A DNA stretch of 53,320 nt from Paenibacillus senegalensis JC66 (GTDB lineage: Bacteria; Bacillota; Bacilli; Paenibacillales; NBRC-103111), in contig NZ_HE610958.1 in the NCBI RefSeq assembly GCF_000285515.1, forward strand, positions 379,549 through 432,868, read 5' to 3'. Below the pieces are notes generated by a model. The model searched no databases and had not been told where the DNA came from. It was given only the letters and a program-made list of their open reading frames with translations. A program made the position numbers and the translations under genes. Shown one piece after another: positions 43,599-52,851 of this stretch (the stretch's first letter is position 1; the number at the start of each line of letters is the position of its first letter).

Positions 43599-46532
43599 TT
43601 AGCGCCAAGCGCTTAAGCGTTCGGCTTTAGGCACAAAGGCTGCTGACAATGATTTCATCCGGGCGTTTAACAAAATGCGCCGCCCTTCCAAATTCCGGGC
43701 ATACACCAGCTCAACCTTACCCACACGCTTGCTCCACTGCTCCGCAAACACGGTAGCATGGTCTCTGTTGCGGCCAATCCATTGCGGGACAGCGTGATAA
43801 TCCTGACGCCTCAGCGGACCCAGCTTGGACTTGCGGGAAAGCAAATAGCGGGGGTTTTCTATCGGACCCAGCAGCTCCTGCAGGCTGTCCAGGAACAAGG
43901 TTTGCTCATAAGTTGTCGCATCTTCGAGCCAGCAGAACACATAGCCCATCGGATCTTGATCGGTTTTGACAGTGACCTTTTTACCCGTTGTGTCGATCAG
44001 CCCCATAGAACTGTAGGTATGAAGCAGCGCTTCCCCGACATTTCTCATATTGGATTCTACCGAACCGTTGCGAAGCAGCAGCAAAACCGCGCGGATCGTG
44101 CCCGGCAGAGCGACTAGCATGCCAATAATAGCAAAGACCCCGACAACACCTAATACGACCTGGAGCGAAGCAGCATGAAACACTCCTTCCAGGGTGCTAA
44201 TGAGCTGGACAAATACAAGCAAACCTATCATCAGAGCCTGATTTAGCACAGCCCGGATCGTATTCATCCATAGAAAACGGCGGTCTAATACCTCTTTCTC
44301 AACACGAACCTCCTCGACCATCCGTTTTCTTCCCTCCTTATGGATAGCCCGTTCCCAACGAGATTTTAGCTGCTCCCTCTGTCCAGCCAGCTCCAGCATT
44401 CGGCGGTTCATGGAATCTATGCTCATCCTAGCGTAAGGAGGCGCAGGGAGATCCAAACGAGCGAACCCGCTCTCGATCGAATCCTCTTTGTTCGACAGAC
44501 CGACAAACGTTTTAAACCGCCGGCCCAAGGTCTCCAGGTCGCTGCCTTGATGCTCTACAGCTAACATCTTCGGCTCTATACAGACGAGATGCCAGATGGT
44601 TGAGGTTTTGTCCGGATTTCCCCGCTCTGTGCGAATAGCCCTTCCTCTCATCTGATTAGACAGCATAAAACTGCCAACGTAAGAGGCCAGAACGAGCGAA
44701 TTGATACAAGGCGCATCCCATCCCTCGCCCAGTAAAGCGGTCGTTCCGATCAGCACCTGAATCTCCCCTGCAGCAAACAAATCGGTTACCCACCTGACGG
44801 TCAAAGAGTTCGTTTTGCCCGGCATTCGCAGGACCACATAACGTTCGTCATGATCCAGTACGGAATAGGAGAACGGAATTCCTCCAGTTTCTTCCTCGCT
44901 AATTCGCTGCAGTGCAGGTAGTGCGCTTTTGGGCAAGATGACAATCGAACCGCTGAGTACGGCGAGCTTCAAGCGGTCATCTTCCTGATTCCTCCGCAGC
45001 ATTTCAAAGATCGGGATAACGCCGATGCGGGTTAAAGGGCGAAGGTCGTCCGGATGCTTGGGCAGGTCGTGCTGCCGAATATAATCGGTTAAAACGACCA
45101 GCCGCAGCCTATCGTTCATCGTCTTGTGCTCAAAAGAGACAATCTGGTTTATGCTTTCCAGCTTGGAGATGCTATGAACGAGCAGCCTGTCCAGCTGTCG
45201 GTTAGACTGCAAATAGACCCTTCTTCTCTCCAAAGAGCCGATCCGTTGAAGCCATTTCTTCAGCTGCTGGCCATGCTCCTCGCGATCGATCGGGGTGTTG
45301 TCTTGAAAAAGCGCCCCGTTCAGCAGCTTTTCCAGCCATTCCAGGTTTAACTTCGGCATCGATTTGGGCGTGGCCCCGAGTACCGGCAGAAGGCTTTCCC
45401 AGCGGGAACTGCCGATTTCCTTCAAATAAACAATCATACTGGAGAAATATTCAGGATTCCCGAGGATCGCATCCAGGTGAGCTTCCGGCTCGCTTACCCA
45501 GTTATGAGTTTCCACCCAGCACCGAAATTGTTCATCCGTTAACAAATAGTCTTTGACCTTTTCCACATTTTCTTGGAATTGCTCAATTTGCTGTTTTTCC
45601 GCAAGCGAAGGTGAAGACAAATATACATAATCTTGATGAGGGCACAGGTCCCCTTCACGAACAAGCTCGGGTACGCTGATTTCCAGGTCGATCGGTCCGC
45701 ACAGCTCGATGTATTTTTGCCACTCGGCAGGAGCAACGTCGTAGGGAGGCGTAGCGGTTAAGGCTACCAGGTTCGGTTTTACCAGCCTGTCGCGCAGGTT
45801 AAGAGTACTGCGCCACCATTCTGCACGCAAATGATGAGCTTCATCCAGCACGAGCGTCTTGAACCTGCCCTGCTTTAGCACAGCATCGAGATCAATAATG
45901 CCATCCAGGCGACTATTCTCAGACTGTTCTGCCGATTCCGCCAGAGGTTCTTCTTGCGGCTCCTCCTGCAGCTCTTCCTGCTGCAAATCTTCCTGCAGTT
46001 CCTCTTGCCGCTCTTCTTGCAGTACTACCTCAGTTTCTGCCTGCGTCTCTACCCGGAGTTCCTGCCGCAATCCACCCTTGACCCGCCGGTCTCCTGCCTG
46101 GTCTTTACTTCTGTTACCGTTAGGTGATTCCTCGTCAGCTGTACAATCACCTTCATCCCCAGCGGCCCTCTTGCGGCTCTGTTCTGTTAAACTGTGCAGC
46201 GCCTGATACGTTGTAACTGTCAGCAGCCCAGGTTTGCGAAGATCATCGGAAATCCAGTTCGGTACCGTATCCGTATCCATGAAAAGCGTAACCAAACGGT
46301 CGATCCATTGGTTTTTTATCGTTAAGGTCGGTGCCAAAATCAAGGTTGGTTCATCTAAACGTCGCACCACCTCGAGACCGACCACAGTTTTGCCGGAACC
46401 GGGAGGCGCTACGAGATGAAAGTGACGGCTGCGCAGTAGATCGTCCAGTTGATCCAACACCTTCTGCTGGTAGCTTCTCCATGGATATTTAAAGCTTAGA
46501 TCGGCAGGGAATGTGCTTTTGCTTTTGCCCAT
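43599..46532 (-). CDS. SF2 DEAD/DEAH helicase with acidic insert and membrane segments, 977 aa
   Basis: The start is the ATG at 46532 (MGKSKSTF), with AAGGAGG five bases upstream. Motif I is APPGSGKT (42-49), motif II DEAH (230-233), motif III ALTATPP, motif V GTTALLGEGWDAP, motif VI QMRGRAIR; so a complete UvrB/Res-type SF2 engine. Between motifs I and II lies an insert of about 88 residues (120-208) dominated by Glu and Gln (QEELQEDLQQEELQEEPQEE). After motif VI come two hydrophobic segments (LMIGLLVFVQLISTLEGVF; LQVVLGVVGVFAIIGMLVAL) at about 765-825, then a soluble C-terminus. A helicase anchored in the membrane is unusual. No nuclease or methylase gene is adjacent. Confidence 0.88.
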   Translation of the reverse strand: MGKSKSTFPADLSFKYPWRSYQQKVLDQLDDLLRSRHFHLVAPPGSGKTVVGLEVVRRLDEPTLILAPTLTIKNQWIDRLVTLFMDTDTVPNWISDDLRKPGLLTVTTYQALHSLTEQSRKRAAGDEGDCTADEESPNGNRSKDQAGDRRVKGGLRQELRVETQAETEVVLQEERQEELQEDLQQEELQEEPQEEPLAESAEQSENSRLDGIIDLDAVLKQGRFKTLVLDEAHHLRAEWWRSTLNLRDRLVKPNLVALTATPPYDVAPAEWQKYIELCGPIDLEISVPELVREGDLCPHQDYVYLSSPSLAEKQQIEQFQENVEKVKDYLLTDEQFRCWVETHNWVSEPEAHLDAILGNPEYFSSMIVYLKEIGSSRWESLLPVLGATPKSMPKLNLEWLEKLLNGALFQDNTPIDREEHGQQLKKWLQRIGSLERRRVYLQSNRQLDRLLVHSISKLESINQIVSFEHKTMNDRLRLVVLTDYIRQHDLPKHPDDLRPLTRIGVIPIFEMLRRNQEDDRLKLAVLSGSIVILPKSALPALQRISEEETGGIPFSYSVLDHDERYVVLRMPGKTNSLTVRWVTDLFAAGEIQVLIGTTALLGEGWDAPCINSLVLASYVGSFMLSNQMRGRAIRTERGNPDKTSTIWHLVCIEPKMLAVEHQGSDLETLGRRFKTFVGLSNKEDSIESGFARLDLPAPPYARMSIDSMNRRMLELAGQREQLKSRWERAIHKEGRKRMVEEVRVEKEVLDRRFLWMNTIRAVLNQALMIGLLVFVQLISTLEGVFHAASLQVVLGVVGVFAIIGMLVALPGTIRAVLLLLRNGSVESNMRNVGEALLHTYSSMGLIDTTGKKVTVKTDQDPMGYVFCWLEDATTYEQTLFLDSLQELLGPIENPRYLLSRKSKLGPLRRQDYHAVPQWIGRNRDHATVFAEQWSKRVGKVELVYARNLEGRRILLNARMKSLSAAFVPKAERLSAWR

Positions 46533-46716
46533 AGGCGCCTCCTTCCAGGAATATGTGCACGAGGGATGAGGGGGCATACTCCCCATTCTGTTCCCGGTTC
46601 AATTCTTCTTAATTCTTTATTCATTGTACACGGGTAACCTGGCGTGTTTCAATTTCCTTCGCTGTCACTCCTGCACTCACCTGTGCTTACGCCTCTGTTT
46701 TCTACTATTCTGCCTC

Positions 46717-46774
46717 TGCTTTTCTGCTTTTCTGCTTTTCTGCTCTTTTGCTTTTTCTGCTCTTTTGCTTTTTC
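46717..46774 (+). repeat. polypyrimidine tandem repeats in the helicase-MFS gap
   Basis: Three perfect TGCTTTTC units (46717-46740) are followed by two perfect 17-bp TGCTCTTTTGCTTTTTC units (46741-46774). The whole gap 46533-46944 otherwise shows no gene; the promoters of the divergent helicase and MFS genes must lie in it. Confidence 0.8.
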
Positions 46775-46944
46775 TGCTTATGTTTTTCACTCCCTTTTAT
46801 GTCAGTTCTCCTTACAACCTTTCGGCCCGCTCATGCTGCCCCCCATCTTTTCTACCTTTGCGGTTTGGTATACACTAGAACCAGAATCAAGCGGCTTACA
46901 AAATGTGTTAGCCACAACTAGAAAAATAAGAAAGAGAGACATCC

Positions 46945-48141
46945 ATGCTTACGATTTGGCGCTTGGCTCCCCGCGAGATTAAAGTTTTGTACACAGCTTA
47001 TTTGTTTATCAACCTGGGCTTCTATGCCTTCATTCCTTATTTGACCCTGTATTTGACAGGAAGCTTCGCATGGTCGATGGCCCTAGCCGGAGTACTGCTA
47101 GGTGTCCGCCAATTCTCCCAACAAGGGGTAACCTTCATCGGTGGAATTGTTGCGGATCGCCTAGGCTGCAAACCTGCGCTGATTCTGGGGCTGCTTGTCC
47201 GCTCTATCGGTTTTGCTTCTTTTGCCTTTTGCAGCGAAACGTGGCATTTTTTCATTAGCGCTATTTTATCTGGATTAGGAGGGGCTTTATTCGAGCCGTC
47301 CTATCAGGCTGCGTTTGTCAAGCTGGCTCCACAGGAATATCGCAAGCCACTGTTTTCGTTTAAAAATTTGATCGTCAATGTTGCCATGATCGCTTCTACA
47401 TTTTTGGGCAGTCTGCTGATTTCAATAGATTTCGTATACTTATCTCTGATCACGGGCTCTATTTATTTGGCAATAGCCTTTGCGATTTACTTATTGCTCC
47501 CTAACTTGCAGGTCGAAACAAGTCAACACAGCGTACTGCAGGATATGGGAAAAATCCTCCGGGATGGTCCATTCGTCTTTTATACCGTGGTACTGATCGG
47601 TTATTTTTATTTATACATGCAGCTCTATTTAACAATTCCGATAAAAGCGCAGGCGCTGACAGGCCAGGAAATCAGTGTAGCTTACGTATATGCTACTTTG
47701 GCCGTAACCGTTATTATTGGACAGCTGCCGATGATCCGCTACCTGGAACGATTTCCGAACCGCTTTCCATTAATTGGTGCAGGCGCTGTGTTCATGGGTA
47801 TCGGCCTGCTTGGATTCGGACTTTCCGGCAATCTGCTCATGCTGTGTGCCAGTGCGGTACTTTTTGCGTTAGGAACGATGATCGCCGCTCCGCTCCAGCT
47901 GGATGTCATCCCATCCTTCGCCGATTCACGCTTACTGGCTTCCTACTACGGATTCAACGGCTATTCCTTGGCTGTTGGCGGGGCTCTAAGCACAAGTGCC
48001 GGAGGCTGGTTTTATGATTTGGGGGAGCGTCTGGGTCTGCCGCTGCTTCCCTGGCTGATCTGTCTGGCCGTATCGTTGATCGTTGCGGTGTGTCTGTACT
48101 TTTTTAAAGATGCTCGTGCAGATACTAGCGGAACATCCTAA
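46945..48141 (+). CDS. MFS transporter, MdtH-like, 398 aa
   Basis: A twelve-helix major facilitator protein. MFS motif A stands between helices 2 and 3 (GGIVADRLGCKPALILG, about residues 66-82). Helix 1 is YLFINLGFYAFIPYLTLYL, and SGLGGALFEPSYQAAFVKL fits the MdtH drug-efflux group. The ATG at 46945 has AGAGAG upstream. It is probably an exporter of drugs or metabolites; the substrate is unknown. It is divergent from the helicase gene and followed after about 100 bases by the SUKH-like gene. Confidence 0.9.
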   Translation: MLTIWRLAPREIKVLYTAYLFINLGFYAFIPYLTLYLTGSFAWSMALAGVLLGVRQFSQQGVTFIGGIVADRLGCKPALILGLLVRSIGFASFAFCSETWHFFISAILSGLGGALFEPSYQAAFVKLAPQEYRKPLFSFKNLIVNVAMIASTFLGSLLISIDFVYLSLITGSIYLAIAFAIYLLLPNLQVETSQHSVLQDMGKILRDGPFVFYTVVLIGYFYLYMQLYLTIPIKAQALTGQEISVAYVYATLAVTVIIGQLPMIRYLERFPNRFPLIGAGAVFMGIGLLGFGLSGNLLMLCASAVLFALGTMIAAPLQLDVIPSFADSRLLASYYGFNGYSLAVGGALSTSAGGWFYDLGERLGLPLLPWLICLAVSLIVAVCLYFFKDARADTSGTS

Positions 48142-48239
48142 GCCTGAAGTCAAAAGAACCATTAGAGAAATTCGAGCATGCCAGCTAGATAAAGTACAAA
48201 CTAGGACAGAGTGCGTATTGAATAGGGAGGAGTACTAAA

Positions 48240-49193
48240 ATGGAACCAGCACATTTTGCCAGCTATGAAATTCCAGAGAAGCTTAAGCGGTGGCGCCAAT
48301 TGGAAAAAGAAGCTGAGAAGGAAGGGCGCTATCTCGGAAATGATATCGGTGTTTTTTTAACCCGCGACGATATTCGTTATACGTCAACACCGCCTGATGT
48401 CATTCCTTTTGCCAGTGCCGGGGTTGATGGGATCCATTATGGATTTGTGACTGATTTCGGCCGTGTTCAAAATTTAGCAGACGCTTATATTGCTGCTATT
48501 TTCCCTATGGACTTTGGATGCGAGATACAGCTGCTGGCCAAAAATTTGGATGACTTTCTGGCCATGTTGTGCACGGACGATAGTCTGCTCTACAACTCTT
48601 TTCCATACTTAGACCGTCTCGCCTCTTACCTGGAGACAAAGGGGGAGCCTTCCTGGGATAAAGAGGCATTGCGGGCCAGGGAACATTTTCAAAGCGTTAT
48701 GGGAGTTCAGGTGATTTCCGATTTGGTTGGTTATATTGGGAATCTCCGAAGTGAGAGAGTCAAGTCGTCTGTTCTGCCGACACTTAACGGAATGGGGGTT
48801 GTTCCGCTCTCCGTTGATGCGGATCCGGAAGCCGTTCGAGCAGTCGTCTCGCCCTTCCCTTACCAGCTGAGCAAGGAAATGGACTGGCGGGAGTTGTACC
48901 CGGAAATTAAGTCTTTTTTTTCACAGGCTTCTGTGGAAGCGCGGCTGGCGTTTTTGCGCGATGCGCAGACAATCCAGTGGCTGGATGAACGCGAACCACT
49001 GGAATGGGCGGTACGGCAGCTTCGCGATATGGGATTTCCAGCGGAGGCCGGACGGCTGATGGACGGTTATATGACCGCCTACGGACACTGCGGGATAAGC
49101 GAGGGCAGTGACAGGACGATAAGTGTAACGGAAACGATATCTGTCCTCTGGTGGTCTGATTCTGCGGATGACGAATCTCCCGATAGCAAATAA
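48240..49193 (+). CDS. soluble protein with SUKH (SMI1/KNR4)-like N-terminus, 317 aa
   Basis: Not firmly recognised. The N-terminal half has the pattern of SUKH domains (IPEKLKRWRQLEKEAEKEG, DVIPFASAGVDGIHYGFVTD, VQNLADAYIAAIFPMDFGCE, AKNLDDFLAMLC), where a Gly-rich acidic ligand region precedes a Phe-rich helix. The rest is helical and acidic. There is no signal peptide. ATG at 48240 follows GGGAGGAG. SUKH proteins act as immunity or docking proteins in toxin systems and in other roles; no toxin gene is adjacent. The domain assignment is tentative; the gene itself is well supported. Confidence 0.75.
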   Translation: MEPAHFASYEIPEKLKRWRQLEKEAEKEGRYLGNDIGVFLTRDDIRYTSTPPDVIPFASAGVDGIHYGFVTDFGRVQNLADAYIAAIFPMDFGCEIQLLAKNLDDFLAMLCTDDSLLYNSFPYLDRLASYLETKGEPSWDKEALRAREHFQSVMGVQVISDLVGYIGNLRSERVKSSVLPTLNGMGVVPLSVDADPEAVRAVVSPFPYQLSKEMDWRELYPEIKSFFSQASVEARLAFLRDAQTIQWLDEREPLEWAVRQLRDMGFPAEAGRLMDGYMTAYGHCGISEGSDRTISVTETISVLWWSDSADDESPDSK

Positions 49194-49255
49194 AGGAACG
49201 ATTGACGGCAAACTGCGCGGGAGGGGCGTTAGGGTACGATGACTGCGGAATCGCC

Positions 49256-49840
49256 GCAGCGCGCCCCGGGACGCGCTGCAGCGATGCTTGTATGCGGTTT
49301 TTCGCATACATTTCGCCTCGACACGCGCTGCGGCGATGCTTGTATGCGGTTTTTTCGCATACATTTCGCCTCGACACGCGCTGCGACGATGGTTGTATGC
49401 GGTTTTTTGTGATAATAAAACGCCCCGCATGTTGAGCAGCCTTGGTAATCGCTCCTCAATCACATAACTTGTACGAAATTGCGTTTGAAAACAATGACTG
49501 CAGCACCTTAATAGCTTAAACCCCATTAACCCCCTGCATTTGTACGATTTGTCATACAAATCTCGGGTAATCGCCCTTCAATCCCATGCTTTGTACGATT
49601 TGTCATACAAATCTTGGGTAATCGCACCTCAAACCCATGCTTTTGTACGACGTTTCATACAAATCTCCGGAATTCGCATTTCAACCGCATGAATTTGTAC
49701 GACATTTCGTACAAAACGCAGGAAACAAGCCCGCGAACCCTGCGAACCCCGTGAACCCCGCCAACCTTGGCTGTTTTCATGCTGGAGTTGTGCCTGAGAA
49801 TTCAATGGTACGCGGTTTTTCGCATACATTTCACCCCGGC
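49256..49840 (-). repeat. composite hairpin repeat element, copy C
   Basis: On the minus strand the order is: a TGTATGCGG-type hairpin at about 49807-49832; the conserved GCACAACTCCAGCATGAAAA block; and four TTTGTA hairpins at 49694-49715, 49642-49663, 49590-49611 and 49539-49560. The common tail AAGCTATTAAGG and GTACAAGTTATGTGATT comes next. Last are three 52-53-bp units holding TGTATGCGG/CGCATACA hairpins (49394, 49341-49363, 49289-49310). Hairpin order and loops agree with copies A and B. No gene is supported within; the frames over it read repetitive MYAKNR/MYDKSYK peptides. Confidence 0.88.
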
Positions 49841-49867
49841 AGGACCGTGCCAATTAAGCAAAAGCAC

Positions 49868-51058
49868 CTACTCTTCCAGCAGGGAAAGCAGGTGCTCTAC
49901 GGGAACGGCCAATCCTACCCGGATCGATTCTCCATCGGAATCGATTTGGGTCGTGGCATACACAATGGCGATCACTTCACCATCCATGTTAATGACAGGG
50001 CTCCCGCTATTGCCCCGATAGATCGGAGCTTGCAAAGCAAGCACCGGCACGTCCAGGCCGCGCACGGGAATTTCGTCAAAAATGGTACCTTCATTAGCAA
50101 TAAAATTGAAAAATAACGGATTGCCAATGACGTACACCGGATCTCCCGGCTGCCATGGCCCCGATGATGAATTCAGCGGAAGTACAGGACGCTCGCTTTC
50201 TCCCTCTTTTAGCTGTACTAGTGCTAAATCCACGGAAGCATCACTTTTGACTACCTCCGCTTCACGGGCCGGACCGTCGGCGAAAGTAACAAATATTTCC
50301 TGCATGCCATCAATAACATGATGGTTGGTTGCAATTAGTCCGGATTCCGAGATGAGGAAGCCAGTACCTTTTCGCCCGTTAATTGAACTGATAACCACGA
50401 TCGACTCCCTGTATTGGGCTATCTCTTCATTCTTCAGCAGCTCCCTGGACTGGATAACAAAACGGACGGCGGCTGAATTGTACAGCATAGGCCAAAAAGC
50501 CAAAACGTTAGCCAGGAGGGCAAAGGAAATCAACAAAGATATTGTTTTTTTCCAGCGCTTGCGGCTTCTTTCTTTTTGCTCGAGATACTCTCTTTCTTCT
50601 TCCTCATCCCCGCCGAAGAATTGCTCTTCCCACGCGGCAATTTGCTCCTCCGTAGGATCCTCAACTGGTTCCAAATGCCCATTCTGTGTTACTCCAGAAC
50701 CTTCCTTCGAGGAAGCATTTTGTTCCTTCAATGACCTACCCATCGAAGATGCACTCTCTTCCTTCGCTGACTGCTCTACAAATGGCTCACCAAGAGCCGG
50801 GGCGGGTTGATCCTCTTGCTCCTCTTTCTCTTCGCCTCTCTCATCAAGACCTTGCTGTACATGGGTCTGGGCCGTGTGTTCCTTGTCGTGCTGCTGTTTG
50901 TCACGATCCTCGTCTTCATGACGCTTCTCATCACTGCGGCTGTTTTCGCATTGCTCGTCTTCGCATGACCCCTTGGCGTGTTGCCCCTTTTCGCGGCTCC
51001 TGTGCTCCCCTTGCTCCTTCAAAGCTCTGCCGTTGCGAGGGCTCTTGTCCTCTGTCAT
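49868..51058 (-). CDS. membrane-anchored trypsin-like serine protease, HtrA type without PDZ, 396 aa
   Basis: Residues 1-170 are an extremely charged, Glu/Lys/Gln/Asp-rich cytoplasmic region, probably disordered. One membrane helix follows (TISLLISFALLANVLAFWPM, about 172-191). The rest is an extracytoplasmic S1C/trypsin-like domain with His in TNHHVID, Asp in SDASVDLALV and Ser in YRGNSGSPVI. There is no PDZ domain, which most HtrA proteins have. Start at 51058, after GGGAGAGGGGG. The charged tail may sense or bind something in the cytoplasm. Role by family: quality control or processing of exported proteins. Confidence 0.88.
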   Translation of the reverse strand: MTEDKSPRNGRALKEQGEHRSREKGQHAKGSCEDEQCENSRSDEKRHEDEDRDKQQHDKEHTAQTHVQQGLDERGEEKEEQEDQPAPALGEPFVEQSAKEESASSMGRSLKEQNASSKEGSGVTQNGHLEPVEDPTEEQIAAWEEQFFGGDEEEEREYLEQKERSRKRWKKTISLLISFALLANVLAFWPMLYNSAAVRFVIQSRELLKNEEIAQYRESIVVISSINGRKGTGFLISESGLIATNHHVIDGMQEIFVTFADGPAREAEVVKSDASVDLALVQLKEGESERPVLPLNSSSGPWQPGDPVYVIGNPLFFNFIANEGTIFDEIPVRGLDVPVLALQAPIYRGNSGSPVINMDGEVIAIVYATTQIDSDGESIRVGLAVPVEHLLSLLEE

Positions 51059-51099
51059 CTCTGTCCCCCTCTCCCTGGGCGGGAACGTTCTTTACCCAA

Positions 51100-52002
51100 T
51101 TACTCCCATTGAAACTGGACCTGCTCCTCACTCCATTCCCACAGCTTTTTCGCTTGCTCCCGGTCTCCGGCTAGAATTGAGGTATCAGTCACTTTCTTTT
51201 TATAAAAATATTTACCGCTTATCTCTGCAACCTCCGGACTTGAGGCCAAATAAATAGCGGTTTCCGCACCTTGCTCAGGCGTTAAAAAAACATAGCTAAG
51301 CAGCTTTAGAATCGTTTTGCCGAATCCGGTGCTGCGGTCAACTCCTATTTGCGTGCCGACAGCTCCCGGATGGAGACAGTTGGCCGTCATTCCTGTTCCT
51401 TTAATCCGTTCAGCAAGCTCAATCGTAAACCAGATATTGGCCAGCTTGGATTGCCCATATCCTTTCATCACGTTAAATCCGTTTTTCAGATGAGGGTCGT
51501 TCCAATCAATCCGCCCGGCCTTATGGGCACCGCTCGACACATTCACGATTCGCGCATTAGGAGCGGCTTTTAGCTTGTCCAGCAGCAAACCGGTCAGCAA
51601 AAAGTGACCCAAATGGTTCACCCCCAGCATCTGCTCAAAGCCGTCCGCGGTTTCCTGCCTTTTCAGAGTAATCACTCCGGCGTTGTTAACCAGTACATCC
51701 AGGCTATCATACTGCTGATTGAATAATTCCGCGAATCTGCGGATACTATCCAGTGATCCCAAATCGCACAGCATCAGCGATAAACGTTCTGATTCGCTCT
51801 CCTGCTTTGCGCGGAGCAGCGCTTCCTTGCCGCGGCTTTCACTCCGGCAGACCATGACAACCTCTGCTCCCATACGCGCCAAAGCTACACTAGTAGCCAG
51901 GCCCATTCCAGAGTTGGCCCCAGTTACGAGTGCCCGCTTGCCCTCCATACCGACATGGCTGCTCTTTGCAGACTGATCCCGCCCCCCATGAATCTGTCCC
52001 AT
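51100..52002 (-). CDS. SDR family oxidoreductase (retinol dehydrogenase-like), 300 aa
   Basis: A classical short-chain dehydrogenase: the NAD(P)-binding TGANSGMG (about residues 28-35), VCRSESRG (an Arg favouring NADP), the NNAGV motif, catalytic Ser in IVNVSSGAH and the YGQSK (YxxxK) pair. HPGAVGTQIG follows, as in the RDH11-14-like group. The N-terminus has about 20 extra residues before the Rossmann strand. ATG at 52002 follows AGGAGG. Its substrate is unknown. It lies upstream of the protease gene with a 41-base gap, so both may be co-transcribed. Confidence 0.9.
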   Translation of the reverse strand: MGQIHGGRDQSAKSSHVGMEGKRALVTGANSGMGLATSVALARMGAEVVMVCRSESRGKEALLRAKQESESERLSLMLCDLGSLDSIRRFAELFNQQYDSLDVLVNNAGVITLKRQETADGFEQMLGVNHLGHFLLTGLLLDKLKAAPNARIVNVSSGAHKAGRIDWNDPHLKNGFNVMKGYGQSKLANIWFTIELAERIKGTGMTANCLHPGAVGTQIGVDRSTGFGKTILKLLSYVFLTPEQGAETAIYLASSPEVAEISGKYFYKKKVTDTSILAGDREQAKKLWEWSEEQVQFQWE

Positions 52003-52489
52003 TAATTGATCCTCCTCACCGGATTATTATCCCTATCTCTATTCCTGAACTGCTGAAGGCATCCAGCCAGCCTCTCTGTGACAGTCCCCCTCGTTCTTTC
52101 CTGGCCGGATATAAAAGAGGATTCCGCGTGTCTGACCAAATAAATTGTTTGTCCAAGCCGTTCCCTCGCAGCTTCTATAATGAGCATTGTGTATAATGAA
52201 CTTAAGTTGGAAAAAGGCTGCCATTCTCAATTTATTGAGCTTACAAAGGCGTTTTTTATCAGTATACCAAAGTTTTTCCGGCAAAGCGCACTGACTTCAA
52301 TTGCTATTAGTTCTCAAAAGAAGAAAAGCCTCAGCCACTCATAAGTAATCCTTAAGCCAAGCCATTCAATGATGTTCTTAACAAACAAAGGCAGCAGCAT
52401 TACTTGCCATCAACGACAGTAACGTCAACACATCAACAGCTATATCGATAAAAAAACTATATTGTTCATATCTGGAGGGAAAGGACGGA
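52003..52489. other. divergent intergenic region, no gene seen
   Basis: The DNA between the SDR and csaA genes has no supported reading frame; the short frames at 52002-52284 lack ribosome binding sites. It should hold the promoters of both genes, which I could not fix by eye. Confidence 0.45.
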
Positions 52490-52819
52490 ATGGCAGCCAT
52501 TGACGATTTTTTGAAGCTGGATATTCGTATAGGTACAGTAATTAAAGCGGAGGAATTCCCGGAAGCGCGAAAGCCCGCCATTAAACTCGAAATAGATTTC
52601 GGAGAAATCGGAATCAAGCGCTCATCGGCTCAGATCACAAAACGGTATGTGCCCGAGCAGTTGATTGGCAAACAAGTCGCAGCCGTCGTCAATTTTCCGC
52701 CCAGGCGTATTGCCGGGTTTGAGTCGGAAGTGTTAGTCATTGGGGGCATACCGGAAGAAGGGGATGTCGTTCTCCTTCAGCCCGACAAGCCAGTACCGAA
52801 TGGAACACCCGTAGCCTAA
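52490..52819 (+). CDS. csaA: CsaA-type chaperone, tRNA-binding domain protein
   Basis: A 109-aa protein consisting of one EMAP/Trbp111-like OB-fold domain: [58 protein letters not shown] and [16 protein letters not shown]. In B. subtilis, CsaA is a homodimer that binds preproteins and SecA and acts as a secretion chaperone. Length and sequence match the family throughout. ATG at 52490 follows TGGAGGGAAAGGA. It is monocistronic, with a terminator at 52852-52874. Confidence 0.95.
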   Translation: MAAIDDFLKLDIRIGTVIKAEEFPEARKPAIKLEIDFGEIGIKRSSAQITKRYVPEQLIGKQVAAVVNFPPRRIAGFESEVLVIGGIPEEGDVVLLQPDKPVPNGTPVA

Positions 52820-52851
52820 GCCCGATAGTAAAACAACATAAGGGTACCCAG

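Noticed and set aside
48907-49559. Minus-strand frames of 156 and 212 codons
   Set aside because: They run through the hairpin repeats and antisense to the SUKH-like gene; their MYAKNR/MYDKSYK peptides come from the repeat.
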